A DNA stretch of 64,000 bases from Flavobacterium sp. 90 (GTDB lineage: Bacteria > Bacteroidota > Bacteroidia > Flavobacteriales > Flavobacteriaceae), in NCBI RefSeq assembly GCF_004339525.1, contig NZ_SMGE01000001.1:1240001-1304000 (forward strand). The letters run 5' to 3'. The position numbers and the translations under genes were made by a program. Under the pieces are notes generated by a model. It was not told where the DNA came from, made no database searches, and saw nothing but the letters and a program-made list of their open reading frames with translations. Position 1 is the first letter of the stretch. Each line of letters opens with the position of its first letter. Shown piece by piece: positions 40,355 to 48,901 of the stretch.

Positions 40355-42949
40355 ATGTTAAAGAAAATTCTAAAAATCGCAGCCATTGTACTTGTCGTCA
40401 TTGTTGCTGCATTATTTGCCATTCCTTATTTTTTTAAAGATCAGATAAAAGCCAAAATTGCTGAGGCTATTAATGAAAGTGTTGATGCAAAAGTAAGTTT
40501 TGCTGATGCTGATTTAAGCTTGTTTAAAAACTTCCCAAATGCAACTGTTGGAATCGAGAAATTGGTTATCATCAACAAAGCTCCTTTTGAAGGTGACACT
40601 TTGGTTTCGCTTGGCGAATTGAATCTAAAAATGAGTATTAAAGAACTTTTCAAAGGAAAAGACGAACCTTTAAGTATTCAGGGAATTAGCTCTACGAATG
40701 GTTTAATTAATATCATCTTTAATAAAGATGGCGTTGGGAACTTCGATATCGCTTTAAAAGACAAAGAAGAAACTAAGAAAAATGATGCAAGCAAACCGCT
40801 TTCATTAAAAATTCAGGGTTATAAAATCGAAAATTTCACCTTTAGATATATCGATCAGGGATCAAAAATTAAAATGGTAATTGATAGTTTAAATCACGAA
40901 GGAACGGGAGATTTTACCAATTCTAAACTTGATTTGACTACAAAATCTACTGCCAAAGTATCTTTGGATATGGATAAAATCAATTACATGAAAAACGTAA
41001 AACTGACTTTAGACGCCGTTTTAGGAATTGATTTAGAAAAAAGTAAATATACTTTTAAAGAAAACAAAGCTTTGATTAACCAATTACCGTTAGAATTTGA
41101 CGGTTTTATTCAGATGGTTGATGCAGGTCAGATTTATGATTTAAAATTCAAAACACCAACATCCTCTTTTACCAATTTCTTAGGTTTAATTCCTTCGGCA
41201 TATGCTTCTGGCTTAGATGGTGTAAAAACAACTGGAGATTTTACTGTAGCTGGTTTTGCAAAAGGGGAATTAACAGATACTACTGTTCCTAAATTCAATA
41301 TTGCGATTGCTTCAAACAATGCTTCTTTTCAATATCCTAACTTACCAAAATCGGTTCAGAATATTGTAATTGACACAAAAATCATCAACGAAACAGGAAT
41401 TCTAAATGACACCTACGTTAATTTAGACAAGCTTTCTTTTAGAATTGATCAGGACGTTTTTAGCGCTAAAGCGAATATCAAAAACATTACAGTAAATCCT
41501 ATTGTAGATGCAGCATTAAAAGGAACAATCAATTTAGCAAACCTTTCTAAAGCATATCCAATCAAACTGGACAAACCGTTGGCTGGTATTTTAAAAGCTG
41601 ATGTTACAACCAATTTTGATATGGCATCTGTAGAAAAAAGCCAATATCAAAACATAAAAAATGCCGGAACAATGAGTTTGTCAGGCTTTAAATATACAGA
41701 TGAGAATAACAAATCTATGAATATTAGTACGGCTTTGGTTGAATTTAATCCAAGCACTATTAATCTGAAAAAATTTGATGCTACAACCGGAAAAAGTGAT
41801 TTAAGCATAAATGGTGTTCTGGAAAATTTCTATGGTTTTATGTTTAAAAAACAAGAGCTAAAAGGAAATTTCAACATGAGCTCAAACCAATTGGCTGTTG
41901 ATGATTTTATGACTGCCGGTGAACCTGCAACTGAAAAGAAAGCAGCAAAACCAACAGAAGCGATGAAGATTCCAGCTTTTTTAAATTGTACTATTAATGC
42001 AAAAGCAACAACGGTTTTATACGATAATTTAAAACTAAAAGATGTTTCGGGCAAACTAATCGTAAAAGACGAGAAAGCAACTCTGGAAAACTTCAAAACT
42101 TCGATTTTTGGAGGAACAATTGGTTTAACAGGAACGGTTTCTACAAAAGCAAAAGTGCCAACTTTTGATATGAATTTAGGTTTCAATCAAGTTGATATCG
42201 CACAGACTTTTACACAATTGGACATGATGAAAAAAATTGCTCCAATTGCCGGAATCATTAATGGTAAATTAAATTCGACTATTAAATTAAACGGAAATTT
42301 AGACGCAAAAGAATTAACTCCGGATTTAAGTTCTATTTCAGGAGATTTGTTAGGACAATTACTTTCGACAACCATAAACTCTAAAAACTCAACTGTATTA
42401 AATGCTTTGACATCAAACATTAAATTTATCGATATGAATAAGATAAATTTAAATGACATCAAAGCTGCCTTAACTTTTGAAAACGGAAAGGTAAACGTAA
42501 AACCATTTGACATTAAATATCAGGATATTAAAATCACCGTTGGCGGGACTCATGGTTTTGACCAAACGATGAATTACAACCTAAAATTGGATGTTCCGGC
42601 GAAATATTTAGGAAGTGAAGCAAATGCTTTTATTTCGAAAATGTCTCCTGCTGATGCTGCGAAATTGCAAAACATTCCGATAAATGCGATGATTACAGGG
42701 AATTTTTCGAATCCAAAAATCTCAACGGATATGAAATCTGCTGTAACGAGTTTAGCATCTCAGGTTGCAAATCAACAAAAAGAAAAGTTGACACAAAAAG
42801 GAACTTCTGCACTTAATGATTTAATCAATAAAAACACAAAGGCAAAAGATACTACAAAAGCTGCTGCAACTGAAAAAGAACAGAAAACTCAAGAAGTTAC
42901 TAAAAAAGCAAGTGACTTGATAAATGGTTTGTTCAAGAAGAAAAACTAA
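40355..42949 (+). CDS. AsmA-family envelope protein
   Basis: 864 aa. An N-terminal membrane helix (LKIAAIVLVVIVAALFAIPYF) is followed by the AsmA start region with FPNATVGIEKLVI and LNLKMSIKELF, long stretches of amphipathic beta strand, and the AsmA C-terminal domain (GKLNSTIKLNGNL, FENGKVNVKPFDIKYQDIKI as strands). The C-terminus is lysine and alanine rich (KDTTKAAATEKEQKTQEV). AsmA-like proteins are inner-membrane-anchored, chorein-like bridges implicated in lipid transport to the outer membrane. It is monocistronic with a very strong terminator. Confidence 0.88.
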   Translation: MLKKILKIAAIVLVVIVAALFAIPYFFKDQIKAKIAEAINESVDAKVSFADADLSLFKNFPNATVGIEKLVIINKAPFEGDTLVSLGELNLKMSIKELFKGKDEPLSIQGISSTNGLINIIFNKDGVGNFDIALKDKEETKKNDASKPLSLKIQGYKIENFTFRYIDQGSKIKMVIDSLNHEGTGDFTNSKLDLTTKSTAKVSLDMDKINYMKNVKLTLDAVLGIDLEKSKYTFKENKALINQLPLEFDGFIQMVDAGQIYDLKFKTPTSSFTNFLGLIPSAYASGLDGVKTTGDFTVAGFAKGELTDTTVPKFNIAIASNNASFQYPNLPKSVQNIVIDTKIINETGILNDTYVNLDKLSFRIDQDVFSAKANIKNITVNPIVDAALKGTINLANLSKAYPIKLDKPLAGILKADVTTNFDMASVEKSQYQNIKNAGTMSLSGFKYTDENNKSMNISTALVEFNPSTINLKKFDATTGKSDLSINGVLENFYGFMFKKQELKGNFNMSSNQLAVDDFMTAGEPATEKKAAKPTEAMKIPAFLNCTINAKATTVLYDNLKLKDVSGKLIVKDEKATLENFKTSIFGGTIGLTGTVSTKAKVPTFDMNLGFNQVDIAQTFTQLDMMKKIAPIAGIINGKLNSTIKLNGNLDAKELTPDLSSISGDLLGQLLSTTINSKNSTVLNALTSNIKFIDMNKINLNDIKAALTFENGKVNVKPFDIKYQDIKITVGGTHGFDQTMNYNLKLDVPAKYLGSEANAFISKMSPADAAKLQNIPINAMITGNFSNPKISTDMKSAVTSLASQVANQQKEKLTQKGTSALNDLINKNTKAKDTTKAAATEKEQKTQEVTKKASDLINGLFKKKN

Positions 42950-42959
42950 CTAAAAAGAA

Positions 42960-43007
42960 GCATAAAAAAAGAGGCATTCATTGTGATGAATGCCTCTTTT
43001 TTTATGC
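42960..43007 (+). terminator. Very long perfect-stem terminator
   Basis: A 48-bp palindrome centred on TTGTGA: the stem includes GAGGCATTCA/TGAATGCCTC plus flanking A7/T7 and GCAT/ATGC. It ends the AsmA gene and would also work on the minus strand. Confidence 0.9.
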
Positions 43008-43048
43008 TTTAAAATACTTTTCAATCAAGAGTTGAAAGTCTATAATTT

Positions 43049-43114
43049 GTGCCGTTAGGCACTAAATATTCCTAGAAAACATGAATTGAAAAAATTTAGC
43101 GTGCCGTAGGTACG
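43049..43114. repeat. Pair of GTGCCG palindromes
   Basis: GTGCCGTTAGGCAC at 43049-43062 and CGTGCCGTAGGTACG at 43100-43114 are short palindromes sharing GTGCCG. A third symmetrical stretch (CGTAATTACG) lies near 43137-43146. They occupy the gap between convergent genes. Confidence 0.55.
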
Positions 43115-43227
43115 AAATAGTTTTATCATTTTGTTGCGTAATTACGGCACACCAACGTAATTCTAATCTACAATAACTATCAATAATTAGTACTTAACGG
43201 TAGATTTTACTCTTGATTTATACTTTA

Positions 43228-44307
43228 TTAAATTGCGTCTGATAAGGTATTTAGTTTACCATTATTCAAAAGTGAGTTTATCATTTTTATATAATCTTTT
43301 TTAGCATATAAATTGACATCTACTCCAATACTGCAATTATCATAAGGCTCATATTTTTTCATGTTTGATACTGAAAACAATCCAATTGTTGGCGTTTGAA
43401 CAGCGCTTGCCAAATGCATAATTCCACTGTCTGCACCAATAAATAAATCAGCATTGGCGATTACAGATCCTATTTCGCGAATGTCTTTACTATAAAACGC
43501 AGGTGCTTTAAAGTCAATTTGAGAAACATTTTCTACTGGCAAAATTTCAATGATATTGTACTCTTTATATTCTGTTGTAAGTTGTTTATAGAAATTCTCC
43601 CACCAATCTTCTGCCAGGCATTTTGAACCGGTTGCATAAGTAAATATGCAGATTGTTCTTTTAGAATTATGAACTAAATCATGTAACGTTTTCTTTCCTT
43701 GAGCAATTTCCGAAGACGATAATTTAAGATCTATTGGAGCTATTATTTTATTACTTTTTGCGAGGCCAAGTTTGGTTAAGTAATATCGAAAGTTATAAAC
43801 CGGGTATTTTGCAATATGATCGTAGTCATTTTTTACAAGTTGAGATTCTTCATGTAAATCTCCGTAAAATTTATACTTAGCGTTAGAAAATTGGACTGCT
43901 AAACGTCCTGAAGAAGAGTTTTGATCGACATTGATCGCAACATCATATTTTTGTTTTTTTATCGAAATCCATACATTCATGTATTTCAGTAAATTTTTGA
44001 AGGGCTTTTTGGGCAAATCGATTACTTTATCAATGCTTTCGTAATTCTCAAAAATTATTGGAGCTAAAGTTCCCTTAACAAACAAATCAACTTTACAATT
44101 TGGAAATATTTCCATGACTTCCTGAACGAGAGGCGTAATCAATAAAAGATTCCCTAACCTTGCATTTGGTCTGCAAATTAAAACCCGTTTAATCTCAGAT
44201 TTATCAACCAAAAAAAATCCCTGATCACTTTTGGGTTTTCCAATGTTCTTAGTCAGACTGCGCATTACGCCACGCCTATAATGATTAATTTTGCTTAAAA
44301 CACTCAT
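43228..44307 (-). CDS. Glycosyltransferase family 9 (heptosyltransferase-like)
   Basis: 359 aa. The N-terminal motif RPNARLGNLLLITPLVQEV and the C-terminal GADSGIMHLASAVQTPTIGLF are standard GT9 acceptor- and nucleotide-sugar-site motifs. GT9 enzymes add heptose (or related sugars) to the lipopolysaccharide inner core; the sugar is not certain in Bacteroidota. It stands alone between two repeat-bearing or empty gaps. Confidence 0.88.
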   Translation of the reverse strand: MSVLSKINHYRRGVMRSLTKNIGKPKSDQGFFLVDKSEIKRVLICRPNARLGNLLLITPLVQEVMEIFPNCKVDLFVKGTLAPIIFENYESIDKVIDLPKKPFKNLLKYMNVWISIKKQKYDVAINVDQNSSSGRLAVQFSNAKYKFYGDLHEESQLVKNDYDHIAKYPVYNFRYYLTKLGLAKSNKIIAPIDLKLSSSEIAQGKKTLHDLVHNSKRTICIFTYATGSKCLAEDWWENFYKQLTTEYKEYNIIEILPVENVSQIDFKAPAFYSKDIREIGSVIANADLFIGADSGIMHLASAVQTPTIGLFSVSNMKKYEPYDNCSIGVDVNLYAKKDYIKMINSLLNNGKLNTLSDAI

Positions 44308-44566
44308 CTATGAAATAATTTAGGGGTTATAAAATCTATATTCGATTTTAGAAAAATTGAAAAGATTCAACTAACTCAAAGCTAGCCTCTTTTTTTTTCT
44401 AAATTTAAATTCTTTCAATTAAGCAATTATTACAAAATTGTAACGAAAATGTTTCAACATTCACATCTTCAACTACTTAAAAGAGACTTAAAAATACAAA
44501 AAATATTATATAAACACTAAATTATTAGACAGTTAGGCATTAACAATCGACGTTTAGTAACTCATA
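44308..44566. other. Gap upstream of the GT9 gene with nothing recognised
   Basis: About 260 bp of AT-rich sequence that should hold the promoter of the GT9 gene. No clear TAnnTTTG at normal spacing, repeat or RNA seen. Confidence 0.35.
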
Positions 44567-45361
44567 CTAGACGTTTATTTCGACAACATAACCTTCAGAA
44601 CCACGAATATTAAATACAGTTCCGTTTTCAAAAATTAAATACTGCCCTTTAATTCCTGTTAATTTTCCCTGAAAAGAAGGTGTCTTATCCAAGTTCAAAC
44701 TAGCCACTTTTGCAGGATAATTTAGAACAGGATAATGCAATTCATAAAGATCATTTTTTTGAGAATAAAAGTATTCCTGAACTTCAGACGGAATTAAGCT
44801 TTCTACTTTTACTTTTTCAGCAATCAAATCAAAACTTTCGCCTGTACTTTGAAGCATTTTTCTCCAATTGGTTTTATCCGTATAATGATCTTTTAGCGCA
44901 ACCTCCGTAATTCCGGCCAAATATCGATTAGGAACCTCAACAATTGCGATTGCTTGTGTCGCTCCCTGATCGATCCAACGGGTTGGAACTTGTGTTTTGC
45001 GCGTTACACCAACTTTTACTTCACTTGCAAGTGCCAAATAGACAATATGCGGTTGCAATTGCACTTTTTGCTCGTAGTCTAAATCACGATCGGCGATTCC
45101 TAAGTGAGCCGTACTTAATTCAGGTCGCATAATCCAATCTCCAACTGCGGGACTAGAGTAAAAACAATCATAACAAAAACCTTGTCTGTATATTTTTTTC
45201 TTTTTATGACAATTCAAACATTCATAACCCACAAAATTAATTTCAATCTCTTTATTCAATAATTGATTCATATTTAGAAAACTATCTTCGAAAACCAAAT
45301 AATATTGAATTGGATCTCCCATTTCAGTTTGCATTTTTGTAAGTACTCCTTGATATGTCAT
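44567..45361 (-). CDS. DUF2797 zinc-ribbon protein
   Basis: 264 aa from the ATG at 45361 (MTYQGVLTKMQTEMGDPIQY). An in-frame extension upstream only translates the leader repeat and is rejected. Four cysteines, YECLNCHKKKK (Cys48, Cys51) and GFCYDCF (Cys63, Cys66), form a zinc ribbon; GVTRKTQVPTRWIDQGA is the conserved core of DUF2797. Function is unknown. It is divergent from the GH3 gene and both leaders carry the same gapped motif. Confidence 0.85.
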   Translation of the reverse strand: MTYQGVLTKMQTEMGDPIQYYLVFEDSFLNMNQLLNKEIEINFVGYECLNCHKKKKIYRQGFCYDCFYSSPAVGDWIMRPELSTAHLGIADRDLDYEQKVQLQPHIVYLALASEVKVGVTRKTQVPTRWIDQGATQAIAIVEVPNRYLAGITEVALKDHYTDKTNWRKMLQSTGESFDLIAEKVKVESLIPSEVQEYFYSQKNDLYELHYPVLNYPAKVASLNLDKTPSFQGKLTGIKGQYLIFENGTVFNIRGSEGYVVEINV

Positions 45362-45375
45362 TTTAATTTTAAATT

Positions 45376-45394
45376 TTAGATTGCCGATTTTAGA
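45376..45394 (-). promoter_or_regulatory. Leader motif TCTAAAATC-NN-CAATCTAA before the DUF2797 gene
   Basis: On the minus strand TCTAAAATCGGCAATCTAA ends 14 nt before the ATG at 45361. Confidence 0.6.
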
Positions 45395-45494
45395 TTTTAA
45401 TTCACTTTGAAGAATTTGGAACATTATATCTTATAATTCCATTTTTGAAGTTGAATCTTTAGTTCAAATACAATTGTTTTTTATAAAAAAACAC

Positions 45495-45502
45495 TATTTT
45501 TG
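45495..45502 (+). promoter_or_regulatory. Putative -7 promoter element of the GH3 gene
   Basis: TATTTTTG matches TAnnTTTG with a TTG at 45474-45476 (18-bp spacing). The predicted leader is about 110 nt and includes the gapped motif. Confidence 0.6.
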
Positions 45503-45583
45503 ATACAGCGACAAAGTTAGTATTTGTCTATCGATATTCAAATTTTAAATTTTCTTGATTTTAAACTAATCATGAAATTAAAA

Positions 45584-45602
45584 TCTAAAATCATCAATCT
45601 AA
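45584..45602 (+). promoter_or_regulatory. Leader motif TCTAAAATC-NN-CAATCTAA before the GH3 gene
   Basis: TCTAAAATCATCAATCTAA ends 15 nt before the ATG at 45618. With the copy at 45376-45394 it forms ~30-bp inverted arms around the divergent promoter region. Confidence 0.6.
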
Positions 45603-45617
45603 AATCTATTTTTCTCC

Positions 45618-47141
45618 ATGCCCTTATCAATAATCAACTCGTTTGCCTCTTGGGTCCTGAAACAAAGGATACATCAAATTGAACTTTTTCTAAAATACCC
45701 GAATGAAGTTCAGGAAGAACTGTTGCACAATTTATTGACATCGTCAGAGAATACGATTATCGGAAAAAAATATGATTTTGCGTCTATCAATTCCTATGCT
45801 ACTTTTGTGGAAAGAGTTCCAATCGCAACTTATGAAGAATTGCAACCCTTAATTGAACGCACACGCCAAGGCGAACAAAATGTTTTTTGGGAAACTCCAA
45901 TAAAATGGTTTGCCAAATCTAGCGGAACTACGAATGCCAAAAGCAAGTTTATCCCCGTAAGTAACGAAGCACTGGAAGATTGTCATTATAAAGGAAGTAA
46001 GGATTTACTTTGTTTGTATTTGAATAACAACGAGGATTCTGAATTGTTTCTTGGGAAAAGTCTTCGCTTAGGTGGAAGTTCTCAGATTTACGAAAACAAT
46101 AATACTTTCTTTGGAGATTTGTCGGCTATTTTGATTGAAAACATGCCTATTTGGGCTGAATTTAGCAGCACGCCAAGCAGCAAAACCTCTTTAATGAGCG
46201 AATGGGAATCTAAGATTGCTGCAATTATAAATGAAACCAAAAACGAAAACGTAACCAGTTTTGCCGGAGTTCCGTCCTGGATGTTGGTTTTGATGAATAA
46301 AGTTTTAGAAAATACAGGAAAACAAAGTTTATTAGAGCTTTGGCCAAATTTGGAAGTTTACTTTCATGGAGGCGTGAGTTTTTCTCCATATAAAGATCAA
46401 TACAAGAAAATTTTACCTAGCAAGGATTTCAAATATTACGAAATATACAATGCTTCTGAAGGCTTTTTTGCCATTCAGGATTTGAATAATTCAAGCGATT
46501 TATTACTGATGCTGGATTACGGAATTTTCTACGAATTTATTTCGATGGATACTTTTGGAACTCCAAATCAAAAAGTGGTTCGTTTAGCAGATGTTGAATT
46601 GGATAAAAACTACGCTATTGTTATTACTACAAATTCTGGTTTGTGGCGTTATTTAATTGGTGATACCGTTCGATTTACTTCTTTAAATCCGTATAGAATT
46701 CGTGTTACCGGAAGAACAAAGCATCATATTAATGTTTTTGGTGAAGAATTAATGGTCGAAAATACTGATCAGGCAATTGCCAAAGCTTGCCAGCTTACAC
46801 AAACCGAAGTTATTGATTACACCGTTGCTCCAATTTTTATGCAGGACAAAGAAAAAGGTGCGCACGAATGGATGATCGAATTCAAGAAAAACCCTGCCGA
46901 TGTTGGGCTTTTCCAAAAGGTTCTGGATGAAACTTTACAAACTTTAAACTCTGATTACGAAGCCAAACGCCATAATAATATGACTTTGAATCCTCTTGTA
47001 ATTAATGTCGCTCGTGAAAACTTATTTTATGACTGGTTAAAGGAACGTGATAAACTTGGCGGACAACATAAGATTCCGAGACTTTCGAATCAAAGAGATT
47101 ATTTGGAGCAGTTGAAGGAGATGTGTACAGTTAAGAACTAA
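45618..47141 (+). CDS. GH3-family acyl-adenylate/amide synthetase-like protein
   Basis: 507 aa. The adenylate-forming P-loop WFAKSSGTTNAKSKFIPVS, the YEIYNASEGFFAIQD motif, WRYLIGDTVRF and TGRTKHHINVFGEELM are the conserved ANL/GH3 motifs. Plant GH3 enzymes join jasmonate or auxin to amino acids; bacterial members are widespread in Bacteroidota and their substrates are not known. It is divergent from the DUF2797 gene, which suggests but does not prove a linked role. Confidence 0.9.
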   Translation: MPLSIINSFASWVLKQRIHQIELFLKYPNEVQEELLHNLLTSSENTIIGKKYDFASINSYATFVERVPIATYEELQPLIERTRQGEQNVFWETPIKWFAKSSGTTNAKSKFIPVSNEALEDCHYKGSKDLLCLYLNNNEDSELFLGKSLRLGGSSQIYENNNTFFGDLSAILIENMPIWAEFSSTPSSKTSLMSEWESKIAAIINETKNENVTSFAGVPSWMLVLMNKVLENTGKQSLLELWPNLEVYFHGGVSFSPYKDQYKKILPSKDFKYYEIYNASEGFFAIQDLNNSSDLLLMLDYGIFYEFISMDTFGTPNQKVVRLADVELDKNYAIVITTNSGLWRYLIGDTVRFTSLNPYRIRVTGRTKHHINVFGEELMVENTDQAIAKACQLTQTEVIDYTVAPIFMQDKEKGAHEWMIEFKKNPADVGLFQKVLDETLQTLNSDYEAKRHNNMTLNPLVINVARENLFYDWLKERDKLGGQHKIPRLSNQRDYLEQLKEMCTVKN

Positions 47142-47171
47142 ACACGAATTTCACAAATTTTCACGAATTAA

Positions 47172-47684
47172 ATGAAAAGTAAAATCAGAAGAATATTTAT
47201 TTTACTCTTTGTTACCATAGCAACAACTTCATTTTGTCAAAATAAAACAATAGAAAAAATGGAATGGCTAACAACTAGAACTGAATATGAAGGTCTTCCA
47301 TTATATTTAAGAATTCCAAATTATAAAAACATTTGGGAGTACAAATCAAAATATCCTGAATTAATCAATATAACTCATGAATTTGAGAGCATTAAAGATA
47401 ATGGATTACCAACATCTGACTATAACAAATCTATCATGGATTTTGATCTCGAAATAACAAACATATTTCAAAATCAAGAAAATTGCGGCATTATTTTTCT
47501 AGTTGAAACTTATGGAGGAGAAAGAAACTATTGGTTTTACGGAGAAGATTCTAAAGCGGTTTCTAAACTTTTCAATGAGTTAAAAATTAAACATCCAGAC
47601 AAAAAAATAAAACTAGATTGTCAAAATAATTCTGATTGGGGCTTTATAAAAGACTATCCTATCCAATTGTACAAAAACCAATAA
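47172..47684 (+). CDS. Exported hypothetical protein
   Basis: 170 aa with a signal peptide at residues 1-22 (FVTIATTSFCQN). The mature part is rich in tyrosine, tryptophan and asparagine and has two isolated cysteines (QENCGI, KLDCQN). I do not recognise a family. It begins 30 nt after the GH3 stop codon, within a short CACGAATT-like repeat, and 18 nt before the archaemetzincin gene, so it is probably cotranscribed with it. Confidence 0.65.
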   Translation: MKSKIRRIFILLFVTIATTSFCQNKTIEKMEWLTTRTEYEGLPLYLRIPNYKNIWEYKSKYPELINITHEFESIKDNGLPTSDYNKSIMDFDLEITNIFQNQENCGIIFLVETYGGERNYWFYGEDSKAVSKLFNELKIKHPDKKIKLDCQNNSDWGFIKDYPIQLYKNQ

Positions 47685-47702
47685 CAACGAAGAACAATAA
47701 CA

Positions 47703-48299
47703 ATGAGACATTATTTTTTGATATTAATAATTGCTTTTATTTCTTGTACCAATACAAAAGAGCAAAATCAAAAAATAATCGTTATTCAGCCTTTAGGAAA
47801 TTTCAATATTGAACAGTCAAAAAGCGTCTTTAATAAAATCAAAACAATTAACCCAAATGTTGTTTTAAGAGAAAACATTCCCTTTCCCGAAAATGCTTAT
47901 TATCAACCCCGAAACAGATATCGAGCGGACAGTATTATCAAAATAATCAAAAATAATATTGGCAAAGACTCTGTCATTGTTGGATTATCTAATCGTGATA
48001 TTAGCGTAACCAAAGGAAAAATCAAGGATTGGGGCGTTATGGGACTAGGTTATCATCCCGGAAAATCTTGTGTCGTTTCTGATTTTAGACTAAGTAAACA
48101 AAATAAAAGCCAGCAATTTTATAAAGTCGTTCTACATGAATTAGGTCATACAGAAGGATTACCTCATTGTCCTGTAAAAACTTGCTTAATGAGAGATGCA
48201 GAAGGAAAAAACCATATGGATGAAGAAACTGATTTTTGCTTAAAATGTAAAAACTTTTTAATTGGAAAAGGCTGGAAATTAAACAATCCTGTAACCTGA
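47703..48299 (+). CDS. Archaemetzincin-type zinc metalloprotease, predicted lipoprotein
   Basis: 198 aa. Lipobox AFISC puts the lipidated cysteine at residue 15. The zinc-binding motif HELGHTEGLPHC (His145, Glu146, His149, His155) is followed by Cys156, Cys161, the Met-turn methionine (Met163) and the CLKC pair (Cys179, Cys182). This matches the archaemetzincin pattern HExxHxxGxxHC-x4-C-x-M...CxxC. Characterised archaemetzincins are mostly cytoplasmic or without lipid anchor, so an envelope-anchored form is notable. Neighbours are two unrecognised envelope-type genes. Substrate unknown. Confidence 0.85.
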   Translation: MRHYFLILIIAFISCTNTKEQNQKIIVIQPLGNFNIEQSKSVFNKIKTINPNVVLRENIPFPENAYYQPRNRYRADSIIKIIKNNIGKDSVIVGLSNRDISVTKGKIKDWGVMGLGYHPGKSCVVSDFRLSKQNKSQQFYKVVLHELGHTEGLPHCPVKTCLMRDAEGKNHMDEETDFCLKCKNFLIGKGWKLNNPVT

Positions 48300-48345
48300 T
48301 ATTTCACCATAAAAACATATATAATTAACCCAAAACCAAACCAAA

Positions 48346-48591
48346 ATGAAAACCAAAAGATTTAGCGAAATGACTACTGAAGAATTACTTAAAAGCGAAA
48401 AAACTTCAAAAATTACCACTTATACATTTGCAGGAATCTTATTTCTCTTATTTCTAGTCAATATATTTCTTTTTTCTAAAAAAGGATTTACTGCGTCTCT
48501 GGTTATTCCTTTTGCGTTGCTGCCAATACTTTTTTTAAACTTCAAGACTTTGAATGATATTAAAAAAGAATTGAAATCCAGAGAAAATTAA
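48346..48591 (+). CDS. Small two-helix membrane protein
   Basis: 81 aa. Two hydrophobic segments (~26-45 and ~50-66) separated by KKGF, with charged ends (MKTKRFSEMTTEELLKSEK and NDIKKELKSREN). No family recognised. It follows the archaemetzincin gene by 46 bp and may belong to the same transcript. Confidence 0.6.
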   Translation: MKTKRFSEMTTEELLKSEKTSKITTYTFAGILFLLFLVNIFLFSKKGFTASLVIPFALLPILFLNFKTLNDIKKELKSREN

Positions 48592-48620
48592 GAAACCGAT
48601 AATTCCACTAAAGCGCATGA

Positions 48621-48683
48621 GGGATAGAAGTGGAAATCCTTTTTGTCCGCCACGGCGGACAAAAAGATTGAAACGGATAGCCC
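48621..48683 (+). repeat. Covarying hairpin element, copy C
   Basis: 5' box GGGATAGAAGTGGAAATCC, inner stem TTTTTGTCCGCC/GGCGGACAAAAA, 3' box GATTGAAACGGATAGCCC. Its boxes are the same as in copy A but the stem sequence is different. Confidence 0.82.
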
Positions 48684-48713
48684 GACCCACTTTTTTCGGC
48701 GGGACATGCCCAT

Positions 48714-48758
48714 AAAAAAAACCTTAGCTTTATTGAGAAACTAAGGTTTTTATTTTTT
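48714..48758. terminator. Bidirectional intrinsic terminator
   Basis: AAAAACCTTAG pairs with CTAAGGTTTTT, with A and T runs outside. It lies between convergent genes. Confidence 0.8.
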
Positions 48759-48774
48759 ATTGTTTGTCTTGTTT

Positions 48775-48876
48775 GTCATTTCGACCGAAGGGAGAAATCA
48801 CACGCGAAACTCGATATAGATTGGCGATTATGCGGATGGAATTTCTAGTGTGATTTCTCCCTTCGTTCGAAATGAC
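48775..48876. repeat. ~100-nt inverted element (GTCATTTCGACCGAAGG family), copy 2
   Basis: Arms of about 28 bp: GTCATTTCGACCGAAGGGAG and onward to AAATCACAC are mirrored at the right end with one mismatch. The total length is 102 nt against 98 nt for copy 1 at 9908-10005. The tail word CGAAATGACA is repeated at 48883-48892. Confidence 0.8.
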
Positions 48877-48901
48877 AAATAAACGAAATGACAAAAAAAT
48901 G

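Noticed and set aside
42960..43007. Insertion-sequence terminal repeat
   Set aside because: The long perfect palindrome with A/T runs directly follows a gene end and is explained as a terminator.
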